The position numbers were made by a program, and so were the translations under genes. The notes below the pieces were generated by a model. That model worked only from the letters and a program-made list of their open reading frames with translations. It did not search any database and was not told where the DNA came from. This document shows, piece by piece, positions 54,270 through 64,000 of a stretch of DNA of 64,000 bases; within the stretch, counting starts at the first letter, position 1; every line of letters starts with the position of its first letter. Where the stretch lies: the NCBI RefSeq assembly GCF_000422705.1, contig NZ_AUGO01000006.1, forward strand, positions 1 through 64,000. The letters are read 5' to 3'. The DNA comes from Flavobacterium soli DSM 19725. GTDB taxonomy: Bacteria; Bacteroidota; Bacteroidia; Flavobacteriales; Flavobacteriaceae.

Positions 54270-55172
54270 ATGAATCTGATAAAAAGAAGCTTCTTGCTGT
54301 TGTTTTTTCCCATGTTAGCAAATGCACAAATTCAGGCATTAATTAACAACAAGACAGAACTTAGAACGATGACCGAAAGATGGGAGTTGGACACCACCTC
54401 AGTTCGTGGTACTTTTTTAGTGACACCTTATAAACCCATTTTTGTATTGCCCTTGAGATGGTCTTCACTTCCCAATGAGCAACCTTATTCTGGAAACGCA
54501 AATCCAGATTATGTGGCTGAACCAGGGACCAATTACAATAACATTGAAGCAAAATTTCAGTTGAGTTTTAAGACAAAAGTATTGCAGAGTGTTTTATGGG
54601 GAAAAGGCGACTTATGGGTAGCTTACACACAAAAATCCCATTGGCAGTTGTATAATAATTCACTTTCTCGCCCTTTTAGGGAAATCAATTATGAACCCGA
54701 AATAATTTTAAATTTTCCAGTAAATTTTAATTTTTTAGGAGTTCAAGCCCGAATGTTTGGAGTAGCTTTCAATCATGAATCAAACGGAAAAAGTCTCCCA
54801 TTTTCAAGAAGTTGGAACCGAATTATCTTTCATGCGGGTTTCGAAAGTGGCGATTGGAGCTTCTATGTTCGACCTTGGCTAAGACTAAGGGCTTCAAAAG
54901 ACGACAATCCTGATATTTCAAAATATATTGGAAGAGGCGATTTGAATATAATTTACACTAAAAACGGAAATGTATTTTCGTTTATAGGAAGCCATAATTT
55001 GCATTTTGATGCCACACTTCGGGGTAGCGGAACTTTTTCTTGGTCGTATCCCATTAAGGGAAATTTAAAAGGATATCTGCAAATATCACATGGTTTTGGC
55101 GAAACGCTAATTGATTACAACAATGTTCAAACGACAATTGGAGTAGGGGTTTCCTTGATAGAATGGTTGTAA
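54270..55172 (+). CDS. Outer-membrane phospholipase A
   Basis: The 300-residue protein has a signal peptide (about 1-19) and the OMPLA signature HESNGKS...SRSWNR, where the His, Ser and Asn correspond to the catalytic residues of the enterobacterial enzyme. The rest is a small barrel with aromatic girdle residues. It hydrolyses phospholipids in the outer membrane when lipid asymmetry is disturbed. Confidence 0.9.
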   Translation: MNLIKRSFLLLFFPMLANAQIQALINNKTELRTMTERWELDTTSVRGTFLVTPYKPIFVLPLRWSSLPNEQPYSGNANPDYVAEPGTNYNNIEAKFQLSFKTKVLQSVLWGKGDLWVAYTQKSHWQLYNNSLSRPFREINYEPEIILNFPVNFNFLGVQARMFGVAFNHESNGKSLPFSRSWNRIIFHAGFESGDWSFYVRPWLRLRASKDDNPDISKYIGRGDLNIIYTKNGNVFSFIGSHNLHFDATLRGSGTFSWSYPIKGNLKGYLQISHGFGETLIDYNNVQTTIGVGVSLIEWL

Positions 55173-55176
55173 TTCT

Positions 55177-56010
55177 CTACTTTTTGAATATAATTTCAGT
55201 ATACACCGGCAAGTGGTCCGAGGGATATTTGCACTCTTTTGAATCGCTCAAAATGGCGTGTTTCAAGACCTGAATATTATTTTTGCTTGTAAAAATAAAA
55301 TCGATTAGTAAGTTTACAGGCTTGTGAAATTCAAAATTATTAAACGTTCCTGATGGACCAAAAGAAGTAGTTTTGCTTATAATTTGAGTATCATTCAATT
55401 GATTTGAAAGGTATTTATAGGCTTCGCTATCTTTTTCACTATTAAAATCTCCCGTTACTATAAATGGAAATTTTTCTTTGTTGATAGCATTTATTTTTTC
55501 AACAATAAGCTTCGCACTGTTGGTTCTTGCTACAACACCAACATGGTCAAAATGAGTATTGAAGATATAAAATTTTTGCTTTGTTTTGATATCTTCAAAA
55601 AGACCATACGTACAAATCCTTTCAAACATGGCATCCCAGCCTTTTGAAACTTTATTTGGAGTTTCAGATAACCAAAAAGTAGCTTCTTTGATAAGTCTTA
55701 ATTTTTTATGATTATAAAAAACAGCACTGAATTCCCCTTGATTTGGAGAATTATCTCTTCCAATTCCAATATAGTTGTAATCAACTAAAATACTGTCTAA
55801 ATACTGCAACTGATGCAACTTTCCTTCCTGTATACCAAAAACATCTGGTGCATAAAATTGTAGCTGTTGGGCTAGAAAATCCTTTCGCAAATCCCATTTG
55901 TTCTCACCATCATTTGGATTATCAAAACGAATATTATAGGAAATCACTTTTACATCCTGAGCATTTGCTTGGATAATAAAGAAGAGCAAAACAAGTTTTA
56001 TAATTTTCAT
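55177..56010 (-). CDS. Exported endonuclease/exonuclease/phosphatase-family protein
   Basis: The 277-residue protein has a signal peptide (LVLLFFIIQANA) and the EEP fold: ISYNIRFDNPNDGENKW, FGIQEGKLHQL (metal Glu), NTHFDHVG, VTGDFNSE and YPSDHLPVY (catalytic His). EEP enzymes are phosphodiesterases of nucleic acids, sphingomyelin or inositol phosphates; the class is certain, the substrate is not. Its 3' end lies 5 bp from the convergent OMPLA gene. Confidence 0.87.
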   Translation of the reverse strand: MKIIKLVLLFFIIQANAQDVKVISYNIRFDNPNDGENKWDLRKDFLAQQLQFYAPDVFGIQEGKLHQLQYLDSILVDYNYIGIGRDNSPNQGEFSAVFYNHKKLRLIKEATFWLSETPNKVSKGWDAMFERICTYGLFEDIKTKQKFYIFNTHFDHVGVVARTNSAKLIVEKINAINKEKFPFIVTGDFNSEKDSEAYKYLSNQLNDTQIISKTTSFGPSGTFNNFEFHKPVNLLIDFIFTSKNNIQVLKHAILSDSKECKYPSDHLPVYTEIIFKK

Positions 56011-56206
56011 AAGATGATTTTATTGGTTTCAAAAATAGTTAAAGCTATGTATTTTAATGCAATTAGCTTTCAGTTTCTAAAAAAGATTTCGACACAAATT
56101 CTCACAAATTCAATTCGTGTAAATTCGTGAAATTCGTGTCTGTCTTTTAAAGCAGGAAAGCAGACTTTTAGTCTGCTTATAAATCTATGGGTATTAGCTA
56201 AAAAGC

Positions 56207-56238
56207 AAAAACCTACAAATCAATGAATTGTAGGTTTT
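56207..56238 (-). terminator. Terminator of prfB
   Basis: AAAACCTACAA paired with TTGTAGGTTTT, next to the prfB stop at 56245. A further short palindrome (GCAGACTTTTAGTCTGC, about 56160) lies beyond it. Confidence 0.65.
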
Positions 56239-56244
56239 AAATAT

Positions 56245-57343
56245 TTATTCTTCCTCTTGTTGCCCCATCATCATCAGATAGGCTTTCAAGAATTCATCAA
56301 TGTCGCCGTCCATAACACCTTCAACATTGCTGGTTTCATATCCGGTTCGAACATCTTTCACCAATTTATACGGATGCATCACATAATTTCGGATTTGCGA
56401 ACCCCATTCGATTTTCATCTTACTGGCTTCGATATCGGCACGTTGAGCCATCTGCTTTTTGAGTTCGATTTCATACAATTGCGAACGTAACATCTGCATG
56501 GCGCGTTGACGGTTATCTTGTTGAGAACGTGTTTCTGAACATTGCACTTGGATCCCTGTTGGCTTGTGAAACAATTGCACCTTGGTTTCCACCTTGTTCA
56601 CATTTTGTCCACCAGCACCACTCGAACGCGAGGTAATGATTTCAATATCAGCTGGATTGATGTCAATTTCAATCGTATCATCCACTAAAGGATAAATGTA
56701 GACAGAAGCAAACGAAGTATGACGTTTACCATTGCTATCAAATGGAGAAATTCGCACTAAACGATGCACTCCATTGTCACCTTTCAAATAACCAAAGGAA
56801 TAATCGCCTTCAAATTCGAGTGTCACGGTTTTGATTCCGGCAACATCGCCTTCTTGAAAGTTCAATTCCTTGATTTTGTAGCCTTTTTTTTCGCCCCACA
56901 TCATATACATTCGCATCAGCATCGAAGCCCAGTCGCAACTTTCGGTTCCGCCAGCTCCAGCCGTGATTTGCAAAACCGCACTCAAGGAATCGCCTTCGTC
57001 CGAAAGCATGTTCTTGAATTCGATGTTCTCGATATGCAAATTGGTGGCATTATATTGTTCATCCAATTCTTCTGCTGTCAATTCGCCTTCACGATAAAAT
57101 TCGTAGGCAATTTGCAACTCATCAGTCATCGAGACCGCTTTGTTGTAATCTTCGACCCATTTCTTTTTGGAACGAAGCACTTTAACGAAAGCTTCGGCCT
57201 CTTTTGGATTGTTCCAAAAATCGGGAGCGAGGGTTTTCTCTTCCTCGTTCGTAATTTCGATTAGCTTTTTATCGACGTCAAAGATACCTCCTCAACGCAC
57301 CAAGGCGCTCCACAATACCTTTAATTTGTTCGGTAGTTGTCAT
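56245..57343 (-). CDS. prfB: Peptide chain release factor 2, with programmed +1 frameshift
   Basis: The gene starts at ATG 57343, runs 21 codons, then meets UGA at 57278-57280. The context is AGGAGG, TAT, CTT, TGA, C, the classic prfB shift site with an internal Shine-Dalgarno-like sequence. Slipping one base at CTT-T gives 365 residues in total. The downstream frame has [12 protein letters not shown], the SPF anticodon-like motif (RISPFDSNG) and GGQ ([12 protein letters not shown]). RF2 ends translation at UGA and UAA. The frameshift gives autoregulation: low RF2 favours the shift. Annotation tools may call only the shorter downstream frame. Confidence 0.97.
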
Positions 57344-57586
57344 AAATTAATGTAATTTTGCGATAGATTTTGTTTAGAAACGGTTTGTCCTAGCCCAGAT
57401 AGTAGCGGAAATCCTTTTGCAGAAAATGGCTATTTTTTGTTAAAGAAAAAAAGCGACCAAAGAAGCTCTTTTTTCTTTTTACAAAAAAAGACATTTTCAA
57501 AAAAGATTGAAGCGAAGAGCTGGATAAAGCTCCTAAAACAATTATATCAAATTTGAACTACAAAAATAAGATATCCTTTTGATATT

Positions 57587-58609
57587 ATGGAAATAAATTT
57601 AGTTAGTGACACCGTTACAAAACCGACACAGGAAATGCTTCGCTATATGTTTCAGGCTCAGGTGGGTGACGATGTTTACAAACAAGATCCAACAGTAAAT
57701 GCACTAGAAAGTATGGTGGCTTCGATTTTTGGAATGGAAGCGGCGATGTTTTTTCCGTCGGGGACAATGGCCAATCAAGCGGCTATAAAACTCCACACAC
57801 AACCTGGCGAACAATTAATTGCCGATAAATGGGCCCATGTTTTTAATTATGAAGGAGGTGGCGTTTCGTTTAACAGTGGCGTTTCCTGCTGTTTGTTGGA
57901 CGGCGATCGCGGAATGATTACAGCAGAACAAGTGGCTGGAGCCATTAATAATCCTGAATTTTACCACAGTCCGCTGACGAGTTTGGTTTGCGTAGAAAAC
58001 ACTACAAATAAAGGAGGAGGAGCTTGTTATGATTTTGAAGAATTTAAACGCATACGTAAAGTTTGTGATGATAATGGTTTGAAATTTCATTTGGATGGTG
58101 CCCGAATTTGGAATGCTTTAGTACATAAAAAAGAAAATCCTAACGAGTATGGAAAAGTTTTCGATACTATTTCTGTTTGCTTGTCAAAAGGTTTGGGAGC
58201 TCCAATTGGTTCAGTTTTAATTTCGGATAAGGCAACAATTGATAGAGCTTTCAGGGTCAGAAAAATATTTGGTGGCGGAATGCGTCAAGCTGGATATTTG
58301 GCGGCAGCCGGAATTTATGCCTTGCAAAATAATATCAACCGACTAGTTGATGATCATAGACGTGCAAAGGAATTGGGTGCCGTTTTGCAAAAGTTGTCAT
58401 GGGTTGATAAAGTAGAACCTGTTGAAACCAACATCCTTATTTTTTCTTTGAAAGCAGGAGTAAGCGAACAACTTTTGATTGAAAAATTAAAGCAAAAAAG
58501 TATCTATATCAGCTCAATGGGACATGGAAAACTGCGAATCGTGACACATCTTGATTATAAAGAAGTGATGCATACTTATGTAATTGAGACTCTACAGAAA
58601 CTTAACTAG
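57587..58609 (+). CDS. Low-specificity threonine aldolase
   Basis: The 340-residue PLP enzyme has DTVTKPTQEMLRYM near the start, FHLDGARIWNA (Asp) and the Schiff-base lysine in VCLSKGLGAPIGS. The RKIFGGGMRQAGYLAAA segment is typical of LtaE. It splits L-threonine or allo-threonine to glycine and acetaldehyde. It is monocistronic and divergent from prfB. Confidence 0.93.
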   Translation: MEINLVSDTVTKPTQEMLRYMFQAQVGDDVYKQDPTVNALESMVASIFGMEAAMFFPSGTMANQAAIKLHTQPGEQLIADKWAHVFNYEGGGVSFNSGVSCCLLDGDRGMITAEQVAGAINNPEFYHSPLTSLVCVENTTNKGGGACYDFEEFKRIRKVCDDNGLKFHLDGARIWNALVHKKENPNEYGKVFDTISVCLSKGLGAPIGSVLISDKATIDRAFRVRKIFGGGMRQAGYLAAAGIYALQNNINRLVDDHRRAKELGAVLQKLSWVDKVEPVETNILIFSLKAGVSEQLLIEKLKQKSIYISSMGHGKLRIVTHLDYKEVMHTYVIETLQKLN

Positions 58610-58735
58610 TAAAATTTTTGATTTGTTATGAAACGAAGCAATAAAGATCTGGTTGTCTGAATAAAAAACAACAATTTAGTAAATTTTATTAAAAATTATC
58701 GGTAATATTGTAGGAAACCTAAAAACCCCTACATT

Positions 58736-59473
58736 ATGATTAAAAAATTACCATTATTGTTGCTAATGGCATCATTTGGCATTCATGCACAAGATCCTCT
58801 CTTTGATGCTTCTACTACGATTACAGCCTATGGATCTGTCTCTTCTCCAAGTGCGGAACAATATTTTAATATCATCGATGGTGATATTGAGACGAAATTT
58901 TTAGATTTCAATTATTTTGACGGACTTGGCTTTACGGTTAATTTGGAAGGTTATCAGACAGTTGTTACAAGTATGGATTTTACAACCGCTAATGATTCTC
59001 CAGAAAGAGATCCAACGGTTTTTGAAATATTTGGTTCCAATGACGGAACTTATTTTACTTCCATTATCGTTGGTGACATTGTTTGTGATCCAGAACGTTT
59101 TTATACGACAAGCTATATTTTTGATAACACAGAAGGTTATAGCTATTACAGATTTGTTTTTTCTGCACAATGCAACACGATTGAAGCCATGATTCAAATT
59201 GCGGAAGTACAATTGTATGGAACTGCTTTAGCAAGAAAAGATTTTGTAAAAACGGAATTGAAATTATTTCCAAACCCAAATAATGGCAATTTTACAATCA
59301 GTCAAAATGAAGCAATAGGAAAAGTTGTTATCACGGATGCTTTAGGAAAGATTGTGAAGCAATTGGATCTTGAAAATTCTTTTTCTCATCAAATTGATAT
59401 GCAAGGAGTGGAAAGTGGTCTCTATTTTGTAAAAACAACTACAGGTTCAACCCAAAAGCTGATTATAAAGTAA
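58736..59473 (+). CDS. Exported protein with discoidin-like domain and T9SS C-terminal signal
   Basis: The 245-residue protein has a signal peptide (about 1-18), a discoidin-like domain (about 25-160: ITAYGSVSSPSAEQYFNIIDGDIETKF, IFGSNDGTYF) and a C-terminal type A T9SS sorting domain (FPNPNNGNFTI to YFVKTTTGSTQKLIIK). It should be exported through the type IX system to the cell surface. Carbohydrate binding is likely from the fold but the ligand is unknown. Confidence 0.88.
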   Translation: MIKKLPLLLLMASFGIHAQDPLFDASTTITAYGSVSSPSAEQYFNIIDGDIETKFLDFNYFDGLGFTVNLEGYQTVVTSMDFTTANDSPERDPTVFEIFGSNDGTYFTSIIVGDIVCDPERFYTTSYIFDNTEGYSYYRFVFSAQCNTIEAMIQIAEVQLYGTALARKDFVKTELKLFPNPNNGNFTISQNEAIGKVVITDALGKIVKQLDLENSFSHQIDMQGVESGLYFVKTTTGSTQKLIIK

Positions 59474-59480
59474 TAGAAAA

Positions 59481-59506
59481 GGGCAGTTAACGCTGCCCTT
59501 TTTTTA
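59481..59506. terminator. Bidirectional terminator
   Basis: GGGCAG paired with CTGCCC around TTAACG, followed by eight T, between convergent genes ending at 59473 and 59504. Confidence 0.8.
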
Positions 59507-59827
59507 TTTAAACATATCCATACCCGGAATATTTGGCATTCCATCTTTTGCAGCAGCAGCCAATTCTGCTTCATTGATCTGACTTGCTTTTTCGATAGCT
59601 TTGTTCATAACTAATATGAAATAGTCTTCTAATTGTTCCTTATCTTCCAATAAACTATCGTCAATCGAGATGGATTTTATTTTTCTATTGGCAGTTAAAG
59701 TAACCTTGAAAAGCCCATCATTGCTTTGTTCGTCGATCAGAACGGTATCTAATCTCAATTTTGTTTCTTCTACTTTTTTCTGAGCTTCTTGTAATTTGCC
59801 CATCATTCCCATTAGGTCTCCAAACAT
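59504..59827 (-). CDS. YbaB/EbfC-family nucleoid-associated protein
   Basis: The 107-residue protein has the YbaB pattern: [22 protein letters not shown], then [18 protein letters not shown] (central sheet) and [10 protein letters not shown]. It forms dimers that bind DNA without strong sequence preference. It is divergent from the S9 peptidase gene (start 59899). Confidence 0.92.
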   Translation of the reverse strand: MFGDLMGMMGKLQEAQKKVEETKLRLDTVLIDEQSNDGLFKVTLTANRKIKSISIDDSLLEDKEQLEDYFILVMNKAIEKASQINEAELAAAAKDGMPNIPGMDMFK

Positions 59828-59898
59828 TGTTTATAATTTTAAAATTATTTATACGGCAAATTTATTAAATTGCATTGTTATAAACTATACTTAAATTT

Positions 59899-62034
59899 AT
59901 GAAAAACGTGTTCGTTTTAGGAACTCTTTGTGTTATTTTTGCAACTTCGTGTTCTAAAAAAAAAGAGTCCAAAATGCCAGATAACATTCCTGCACCTGTT
60001 GCAAAAATAGTCCCTAAAACATTAGAAAAACATGGTGACATTCGTATTGACAATTATTATTGGCTAAACGATAGAGAAAATCCTGAAGTAATTGATTATC
60101 TTAACCAAGAGAATGAGTACTATAACAAAATGACCGCTCATACTAAAGAATTTCAGAAAGATTTATACGAAGAAATGAAAGGTAGAATTAAGGAAGATGA
60201 TGAGTCGGTTCCTTATTTATACAATGGTTATTACTACATTACCCGTTTTGAAACTGGTAAAGATTATCCAATTTATTCTAGAAAAAAAGGTAGCCTTTCG
60301 GCAAAAGAAGAAATTTTATTTGACTGTAATGAATTAGCAAAAGGAAAATCTTTTTTTCAATTAGGGGGAATGAGTATCAGTCCGGATAATAAATTTGCAA
60401 TCTATTCTACTGATTTTGTGGGTAGAAGAATCTACACGTTGCAAATTAAAAATTTAGAAACGGGAGAAATCTTGAAAGATGAAATAAAAAATATTGATGG
60501 AAGAGGTGTTTGGGCAAATGATAACAAGACTATTTTTTATACAACACAAGATAAAGTAACGCTTCGATCGGATAAGGTTTTTAGACATAAATTAGGAACA
60601 GATGCTAAAAGTGATGTCCTTATTTATAATGAAAAAGATGATACTTTTAATGTTTCGATCAGTAAAGAAAAATCTAAAAAATATATTGTAATTGAGTCTG
60701 GAAGTACATTGACGAGTGAGTTCAGAACGCTTTTAGCAGACACTCCAGATGGAGAATTCAAGGTTTTTCAGCCAAGAATTAGAGGTTTGGAATATAGCAT
60801 TTCACATTTTGGCGATAGCTTTTATGTTGTGACCAATAAAGATGATGCCACAAATTTCAAGCTGATGAAAACGCCTGAAAATGCAACTACAAAGGAAAAT
60901 TGGAAAGATGTCATAACACATAGAGACGATGTTTTAATCGAAGATATTGATATTTTTAAAGATTATCTGGTAGTTTCAGAACGTAATAATGGCCTGAATA
61001 AAATTCGAATCATGCCGTGGAGTGGAGAAGGGGAATATTATTTGCCTTTTGAAAGTGAAACGTATACAGCCTATACCGCAACAAACGTAGATTTTGATAC
61101 TGATATTTTGCGTTATGGTTATCAATCTTTGAATACACCGTCCTCTACTGTTGATTTCAACATGAAAACAAAGGAGAAGAAGGTTATGAAAGAGCAGCAA
61201 GTTCTTGGTGGAAAATTCAAAAAAGAGAATTATTTAGAAGAACGAGTTTGGGCTACATCAACTGATGGCACTCAAATCCCGATTTCTATTATTTATAAAA
61301 AAGGGATAAAAAGAGACGGTAAAAACCCATTGCTTTTGTATGCTTATGGTTCTTACGGTGCTAGTATGGATGCCTATTTTTCATCAACAAGATTGAGTTT
61401 GCTTGATAGAGGTTTCATTTATGCAATCGCTCATATTCGTGGTGGCGAAGATTTAGGGCGTCAATGGTATGAAGACGGAAAACTTTTGAAGAAAAAAAAT
61501 ACGTTCACTGACTTTATTGATTGTTCCAAATACGTAATTGCTCAAAAATATACTTCTCCAGAACATCTGTATGCCGAAGGTGGTTCTGCAGGAGGATTGT
61601 TGATGGGATCAATCGTCAATATGGCTCCCGAATTATACAATGGAGTCATTGCTCAAGTACCTTTTGTAGATGTTGTAACGACTATGTTGGACGATTCTAT
61701 ACCTTTAACAACTGGAGAATATGACGAATGGGGTAATCCAAACGAAAAAGAATATTATGATTATATGAAGTCGTATTCGCCTTATGATAATGTAAAAGCT
61801 CAAGCCTATCCTAATATGTATGTTTCGACAGGTTTGCATGATTCTCAGGTACAATACTGGGAACCAGCTAAATGGGTAGCTAAATTAAGGGCAGTCAAAA
61901 CTGATAAAAATGTTTTATTTTTAGATACAAATATGGATGCCGGTCATGGAGGGGCTTCAGGAAGGTTTGAAGCACTAAAAGAATTGGCCAAGGAATTTAC
62001 TTTTTTATTAGATTTAGAAGGAATTGAAAAGTAA
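59899..62034 (+). CDS. S9 oligopeptidase B-like exported peptidase, lipoprotein
   Basis: The 711-residue protein has a lipobox (VIFATSC, Cys about 18) and the prolyl-oligopeptidase layout. A seven-bladed propeller (about 80-430) is followed by an alpha/beta hydrolase with YAEGGSAGGLLMG (Ser in the GGSAGG motif), a C-terminal His in DAGHGGASGR and IAHIRGGEDLGRQWY. PtrB-like enzymes cleave after basic residues; the lipoprotein form suggests periplasmic or envelope location. Length is normal for the family. Confidence 0.9.
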   Translation: MKNVFVLGTLCVIFATSCSKKKESKMPDNIPAPVAKIVPKTLEKHGDIRIDNYYWLNDRENPEVIDYLNQENEYYNKMTAHTKEFQKDLYEEMKGRIKEDDESVPYLYNGYYYITRFETGKDYPIYSRKKGSLSAKEEILFDCNELAKGKSFFQLGGMSISPDNKFAIYSTDFVGRRIYTLQIKNLETGEILKDEIKNIDGRGVWANDNKTIFYTTQDKVTLRSDKVFRHKLGTDAKSDVLIYNEKDDTFNVSISKEKSKKYIVIESGSTLTSEFRTLLADTPDGEFKVFQPRIRGLEYSISHFGDSFYVVTNKDDATNFKLMKTPENATTKENWKDVITHRDDVLIEDIDIFKDYLVVSERNNGLNKIRIMPWSGEGEYYLPFESETYTAYTATNVDFDTDILRYGYQSLNTPSSTVDFNMKTKEKKVMKEQQVLGGKFKKENYLEERVWATSTDGTQIPISIIYKKGIKRDGKNPLLLYAYGSYGASMDAYFSSTRLSLLDRGFIYAIAHIRGGEDLGRQWYEDGKLLKKKNTFTDFIDCSKYVIAQKYTSPEHLYAEGGSAGGLLMGSIVNMAPELYNGVIAQVPFVDVVTTMLDDSIPLTTGEYDEWGNPNEKEYYDYMKSYSPYDNVKAQAYPNMYVSTGLHDSQVQYWEPAKWVAKLRAVKTDKNVLFLDTNMDAGHGGASGRFEALKELAKEFTFLLDLEGIEK

Positions 62035-62113
62035 TTAGAATTTTTTTGTTAAATTTGCAAGGATTTGAGGTCAATCAAAAACGCATTGAATAGCCTTGAT
62101 TAACTATTTTTTT

Positions 62114-63151
62114 ATGAAAGAAATAAAAGCTTACAATAATGTCTTGGAATTAATAGGCAACACACCGCTTATTAAAATCAATAAAGTTACCGAAGGTTTA
62201 GAAGGTAATTTCTACGCAAAAGTAGAAGCTTTCAACCCAGGACATTCTACCAAAGACAGGATTGCATTATATATTATTGAAGAAGCCGAAAAAAGAGGAA
62301 TCTTGACTCTTGGCGATACCATAATCGAAACAACTTCTGGTAATACAGGATTTAGTTTGGCAATGGTGAGTATCATCAAAGGTTACAATTGCATCTTGGC
62401 GGTAAGTTCAAAATCATCCAAAGATAAAATCGATATGTTGCGTAGTCTTGGAGCAAAAGTATATGTTTGTCCAGCCCACGTTTCAGCAGATGATGAACGT
62501 TCTTATTATAATGTTGCAAAAAGATTACACGAGGAAACTAAAGGTTCTGTTTATATCAATCAATATTTCAACCAACTGAATATTGATGCACACTACAACA
62601 CAACTGGTCCCGAAATTTGGGAACAAACAGGCGGAAAAATCACACACTTAATCGCTTGTAGCGGAACAGGAGGAACTATTTCTGGAACTGCAAAATTTCT
62701 AAAAGAACAAAATCCAAATATTAGAATTTTAGGAGTTGATGCTTTTGGTTCGGTTTTGAAAAAATACCACGAAACAAAAGAATTCGACAACGACGAAATC
62801 TATCCTTACAGAATTGAAGGTTTGGGAAAAAACCTGATTCCATCGGCTACAGATTTCGACATCATCGATAAATTTACAAAAGTTACCGATGAGGAAAGTG
62901 CTCACGCAACTAGAGAAATCGCCAAGAAAGAAGGTTTATTTGTAGGCTATACTTCTGGTGCAGTTTTGCAAGCCATTAAGCAATATGCCGAAGAGGGTGA
63001 GTTTACAGCAGAAAGCAATGTAATTGCCATTTTCCCAGATCACGGTTCAAGGTATATGAGCAAAGTATTCAGTGATGAATGGATGCACGATCAAGGTTTC
63101 TTTGATAGTGTAAATGCCGAAGAAGTTCAAAAAATTGAATTTATCAAATAG
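62114..63151 (+). CDS. Cysteine synthase-family PLP enzyme
   Basis: From the ATG at 62114 ([22 protein letters not shown]) the protein has 345 residues. The Schiff-base lysine is in [12 protein letters not shown], the substrate loop is [12 protein letters not shown] and the phosphate loop is [11 protein letters not shown]. The type is O-acetylserine sulfhydrylase or cystathionine beta-synthase-like; the C-terminal extension is short and no CBS domain is present. I preferred 62114 to an upstream ATG at 62096 because the extra residues (MINYFF) are not typical. A terminator follows at 63172-63202. Confidence 0.9.
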   Translation: MKEIKAYNNVLELIGNTPLIKINKVTEGLEGNFYAKVEAFNPGHSTKDRIALYIIEEAEKRGILTLGDTIIETTSGNTGFSLAMVSIIKGYNCILAVSSKSSKDKIDMLRSLGAKVYVCPAHVSADDERSYYNVAKRLHEETKGSVYINQYFNQLNIDAHYNTTGPEIWEQTGGKITHLIACSGTGGTISGTAKFLKEQNPNIRILGVDAFGSVLKKYHETKEFDNDEIYPYRIEGLGKNLIPSATDFDIIDKFTKVTDEESAHATREIAKKEGLFVGYTSGAVLQAIKQYAEEGEFTAESNVIAIFPDHGSRYMSKVFSDEWMHDQGFFDSVNAEEVQKIEFIK

Positions 63152-63171
63152 TTTAGACTATTTACATCATA

Positions 63172-63202
63172 AAAAAAACTCCAGAGAAATCTGGAGTTTT
63201 TT
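63172..63202. terminator. Terminator between cysteine synthase-like and LysR genes
   Basis: AACTCCAGA paired with TCTGGAGTT around a 4-nt loop, with A and T runs on both sides, between convergent genes. Confidence 0.75.
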
Positions 63203-63237
63203 GTTTTAAGTTTTTTTCTTTTTTTATTGGATATTGA

Positions 63238-64000
63238 TCACGCCATTTCGTCAATGAATATTTTTTTGATTAAAGCGATTTCATCGGCATAAATTGTTTT
63301 CTTTCTAGTAGCAAAAGACAAAGTGTTTTCTAATGGAGTTTTCCCTTTCCAGATTAATTTAATTTGTTCGGATTCCAGTTCTTTTTTGCATAAGAAATCA
63401 GGAATTACGGCAAGACCATGGCCACTGCTCAAACATCTTACGATAGAATTTAAATTCGGAACAATATAATTCGGACGAAAGTCTGGATATTTATTGAAAT
63501 TCAATTGCCAAAATCTTCTCAAATGTTCCATATCGCCAGTCGTTCCATACCATTTTTGACTTTTCAACCAAGTTTCAATAACTTCTAAATCATTTAATTT
63601 TTCAATGGCTTGGAATTCTTTTTCATCAGTTTGATTTCCTCCAACAATAACGATGGTTTCCGATGAAAAAGGTTGGTATTCAATCGAAGCTTTCGGAACC
63701 ATTTGTGGCGTTATGATGATATCTAAAATTCCTTTTTCGAGATTTTCAACCATCTCTGGGTATTCTCCAAAGCGAATAATTACATTAAAGGGTAAGGAAG
63801 AAATATATTGTTCCAAAGTGATTTGGAAGGTTTCAAAACACATTCCGATGCTTATTGTTGGTGTATGTTTTTCGGTACTTCGCTGGAAATTTTTCTCGGC
63901 TTCTTCTAATTTAGACAAGGCTTCTATAGTAAAATTATACAGTACTTTTCCTCTTTCCGTGGGAACCATCTTTCTTCCTGTTCTGTCAAATAATTTATAG
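63238..64000 (-). CDS. LysR-family transcriptional regulator, 5' end outside window
   Basis: The frame is open to the window end. The visible part begins in the last winged-helix residues (LFDRTGRKMVPTERGKVLYNF), then a linker coiled coil and a periplasmic-binding-like effector domain (about 240 residues, ending FIDEMA). LysR proteins usually activate a neighbouring or divergent gene. The nearest gene, cysteine synthase-like, is convergent, so the target may lie outside the window. Confidence 0.85.
   Translation of the reverse strand, partial: YKLFDRTGRKMVPTERGKVLYNFTIEALSKLEEAEKNFQRSTEKHTPTISIGMCFETFQITLEQYISSLPFNVIIRFGEYPEMVENLEKGILDIIITPQMVPKASIEYQPFSSETIVIVGGNQTDEKEFQAIEKLNDLEVIETWLKSQKWYGTTGDMEHLRRFWQLNFNKYPDFRPNYIVPNLNSIVRCLSSGHGLAVIPDFLCKKELESEQIKLIWKGKTPLENTLSFATRKKTIYADEIALIKKIFIDEMA

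Noticed and set aside
1..64000. tRNA, rRNA, CRISPR arrays, insertion sequences with transposase
   Set aside because: I looked for T-loop-like GGTTCGAATCC patterns, regular repeat-spacer arrays and transposase motifs and found none beyond the tmRNA and the recombinase-like remnant.

Overview
The window looks like chromosomal DNA of a flavobacterium-like Bacteroidota. Supporting evidence: two SusC/SusD pairs, lipoproteins with SCGSDDGG-type starts, a type IX secretion (T9SS) C-terminal domain, promoter-like TAnnTTTG boxes, and a tmRNA whose tag reads GENNYALAA, as I recall it from Flavobacteriaceae. Base composition is mosaic by eye. About 1-6.06 kb and 16.1-29.69 kb are clearly G+C-rich, while about 6.06-16.05 kb and 29.7-64 kb are A+T-rich. 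The G+C-rich blocks are therefore either acquired DNA or, less likely, an assembly join.

Region 1 (1-6.06 kb, G+C-rich) holds the end of a collagen-like protein, a TPR/AraC membrane regulator, an unknown lipoprotein, an RteC-like protein and a PAS-AraC regulator. Region 2 (6.06-16.05 kb, A+T-rich) is a defence-type island. It starts with a type II restriction endonuclease and a C5 methyltransferase whose stop codons abut. It continues with a tightly overlapping four-gene operon on the minus strand: an MBL-fold protein ending in a flexible Gly-terminated tail, a single-chain E2-E1-JAB fusion, a membrane patatin-like phospholipase and a second MBL-fold protein. This has the ubiquitin-like machinery and phospholipase effector of type II CBASS, but no CD-NTase; MBL-fold proteins take its place. 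It is the strongest candidate for an undescribed system here. An XRE regulator and a large imperfect palindrome (15931-16035) close the island.

Region 3 (16.05-29.69 kb, G+C-rich) has about 1 kb of low-complexity DNA including a CCCAAAA telomere-like array. Then come a SusC-SusD-S9 peptidase operon (peptide uptake), a DUF6520/MauE-like pair, a GNAT, a second C-rich array, and a cassette of a conserved unknown protein, a DUF5675 protein and small membrane proteins.

Region 4 (29.7-64 kb, A+T-rich) looks like native chromosome. A small detoxification regulon (ring-cleaving dioxygenase, cupin, esterase, GNAT) has two promoters sharing an identical 19-bp box at the same distance from the -7 element. 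The ssrA (tmRNA) gene follows, with a decayed serine-recombinase-like remnant beside its 3' end. Next is a complete polysaccharide utilisation locus (36-51.7 kb): SusR-type regulator, SusC/SusD, surface LamG lipoprotein, GH144, GH3, GH43-like and an MFS transporter, best read as a beta-1,2-glucan locus. The rest is housekeeping or exported: an aspartyl protease, LpxD, OMPLA, an EEP nuclease/phosphatase, prfB with its programmed +1 frameshift, threonine aldolase, a T9SS-exported protein, YbaB, an S9 oligopeptidase, a cysteine synthase family enzyme and a partial LysR regulator.

All calls come from reading the sequence and proteins by eye; no database search was run.
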